Source: Sphingopyxis witflariensis (GTDB lineage Bacteria; Pseudomonadota; Alphaproteobacteria; Sphingomonadales; Sphingomonadaceae). Taken from it: 64,000 nucleotides of DNA. Location of the stretch: positions 372,001 to 436,000 of the forward strand of contig NZ_NISJ01000001.1 in assembly GCF_002205635.1 (NCBI RefSeq), given 5' to 3'. Below are positions 63,807 through 64,000 of the stretch, piece after piece. The notes below the pieces were generated by a model. The model saw only the letters and a list, made by a program, of their open reading frames with translations. It did not search any database and was not told where the DNA came from. The position numbers and the translations under genes were made by a program. The stretch's first letter is position 1. Each line of letters starts with the position of its first letter.

Positions 63807-63850
63807 GGTCACTCAGCCAATATTGGCCAAGTGACCTCGTGCTTCACGAG
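63807..63850. terminator. Nested palindromes between hslU and the convergent gene
   Basis: GGTCACT (63807-63813) pairs with AGTGACC (63830-63836) around a perfect CCAATATTGG centre (63817-63826), all on one axis. A second hairpin, CTCGTG-CTT-CACGAG, spans 63836-63850. Position between convergent genes suits a bidirectional terminator, but there is no T-run. Confidence 0.4.
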
Positions 63851-63893
63851 ACGAACGAGTTCTCGAAACACGCGTTTACTGCCGGTTCAGAAT

Positions 63894-64000
63894 TTATCGA
63901 AGCTGAGCATCAAGATAGGCGCGTATGCTGCGGAGGTCGGCAATGTTGCCACCGAGCAGCCAATCGAGTGCACTATGCCCGCCAAGCTCTGGAGCAGAAT
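63894..64000 (-). CDS. 3' end of a gene cut by the window edge; antitoxin-like C-terminus
   Basis: Minus-strand frame with 34 visible codons and TAA stop at 63894. It reads SAPELGGHSALDWLLGGNIA, then DLRSIRAYLDAQLR. The LGGxSxLDWLLGG pattern is reminiscent of the C-terminal toxin-binding domain of Xre/MbcA/ParS (DUF2384) antitoxins. The N-terminus lies outside the window, so this is only a weak resemblance. Confidence 0.45.
   Translation of the reverse strand, partial: SAPELGGHSALDWLLGGNIADLRSIRAYLDAQLR

Noticed and set aside
1-64000. CRISPR arrays, tRNA or rRNA genes, prophage
   Set aside because: No regularly spaced repeats, no T-loop/cloverleaf sequence and no phage structural genes were seen on either strand by eye.

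Overview
The window reads as chromosomal DNA of a GC-rich alphaproteobacterium, most likely a sphingomonad (Sphingopyxis-like). This rests on codon use, a TonB-dependent receptor with a typical sphingomonad N-terminus, an adjacent tamA-tamB pair, an EPS-associated MarR-type regulator and hslV-hslU. The genus is an inference from gene content and style; no rRNA or tRNA gene is visible.

Region 1 (1-7770) is a tightly overlapped minus-strand operon for oxidation of a primary amine. It encodes the large subunit of a tryptophan tryptophylquinone (TTQ) amine dehydrogenase, MauE- and MauD-like maturation proteins, the TTQ-bearing small subunit, two mono-heme cytochromes c, a TonB-dependent receptor and an aldehyde dehydrogenase that runs off the left edge. 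A divergent TetR-family gene and two 16-bp quasi-palindromes in the shared promoter suggest local control. The B-E-D-A order plus a small cytochrome resembles the aromatic amine dehydrogenase (aau) layout. No mauG-like gene is visible. The receptor gene carries an apparent one-base frameshift between its signal peptide and plug domain.

Region 2 (7876-21591) is mostly housekeeping: a Rossmann/DUF2520 protein, a MaoC-like hydratase, an EmrE-like SMR transporter, GalE, a GDT1/UPF0016 family transporter behind a yybP-ykoY manganese riboswitch, a small lipoprotein, TamB, TamA, a UDP-glucose 6-dehydrogenase and SelO.

Region 3 (21592-24868) is an insertion scar. It holds a decayed IS5-family transposase fragment and an IS3-family element with a canonical -1 frameshift heptamer. 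The IS3 element has replaced the C-terminus of a Tat-exported beta-helix protein.

Region 4 (25107-60866) is a large Wzx/Wzy-type polysaccharide locus. It contains a FlaA1/WbpM-type dehydratase, an SDR-phosphoglycosyl transferase fusion, several glycosyltransferases, a heparinase-like protein, a two-domain oxidoreductase, an acetamidino module (WbpG/HisH2/HisF2 type), a flippase and a polymerase. It also contains acyltransferases, a CapE/FnlA dehydratase, a tandem pair of DegT-family proteins (one lacking the catalytic lysine), an AsnB-like amidotransferase and two UDP-HexNAc dehydrogenases. An epimerase, Wzc and Wza, a second O-antigen-ligase-family protein and WecB complete it. The predicted product is an acidic, nitrogen-rich polysaccharide with uronic acids and amidine or amide groups.

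Region 5 (60868-64000) holds a possible gmd remnant, a type I mannose-6-phosphate isomerase, hslV-hslU and the 3' end of a minus-strand gene cut by the window edge.
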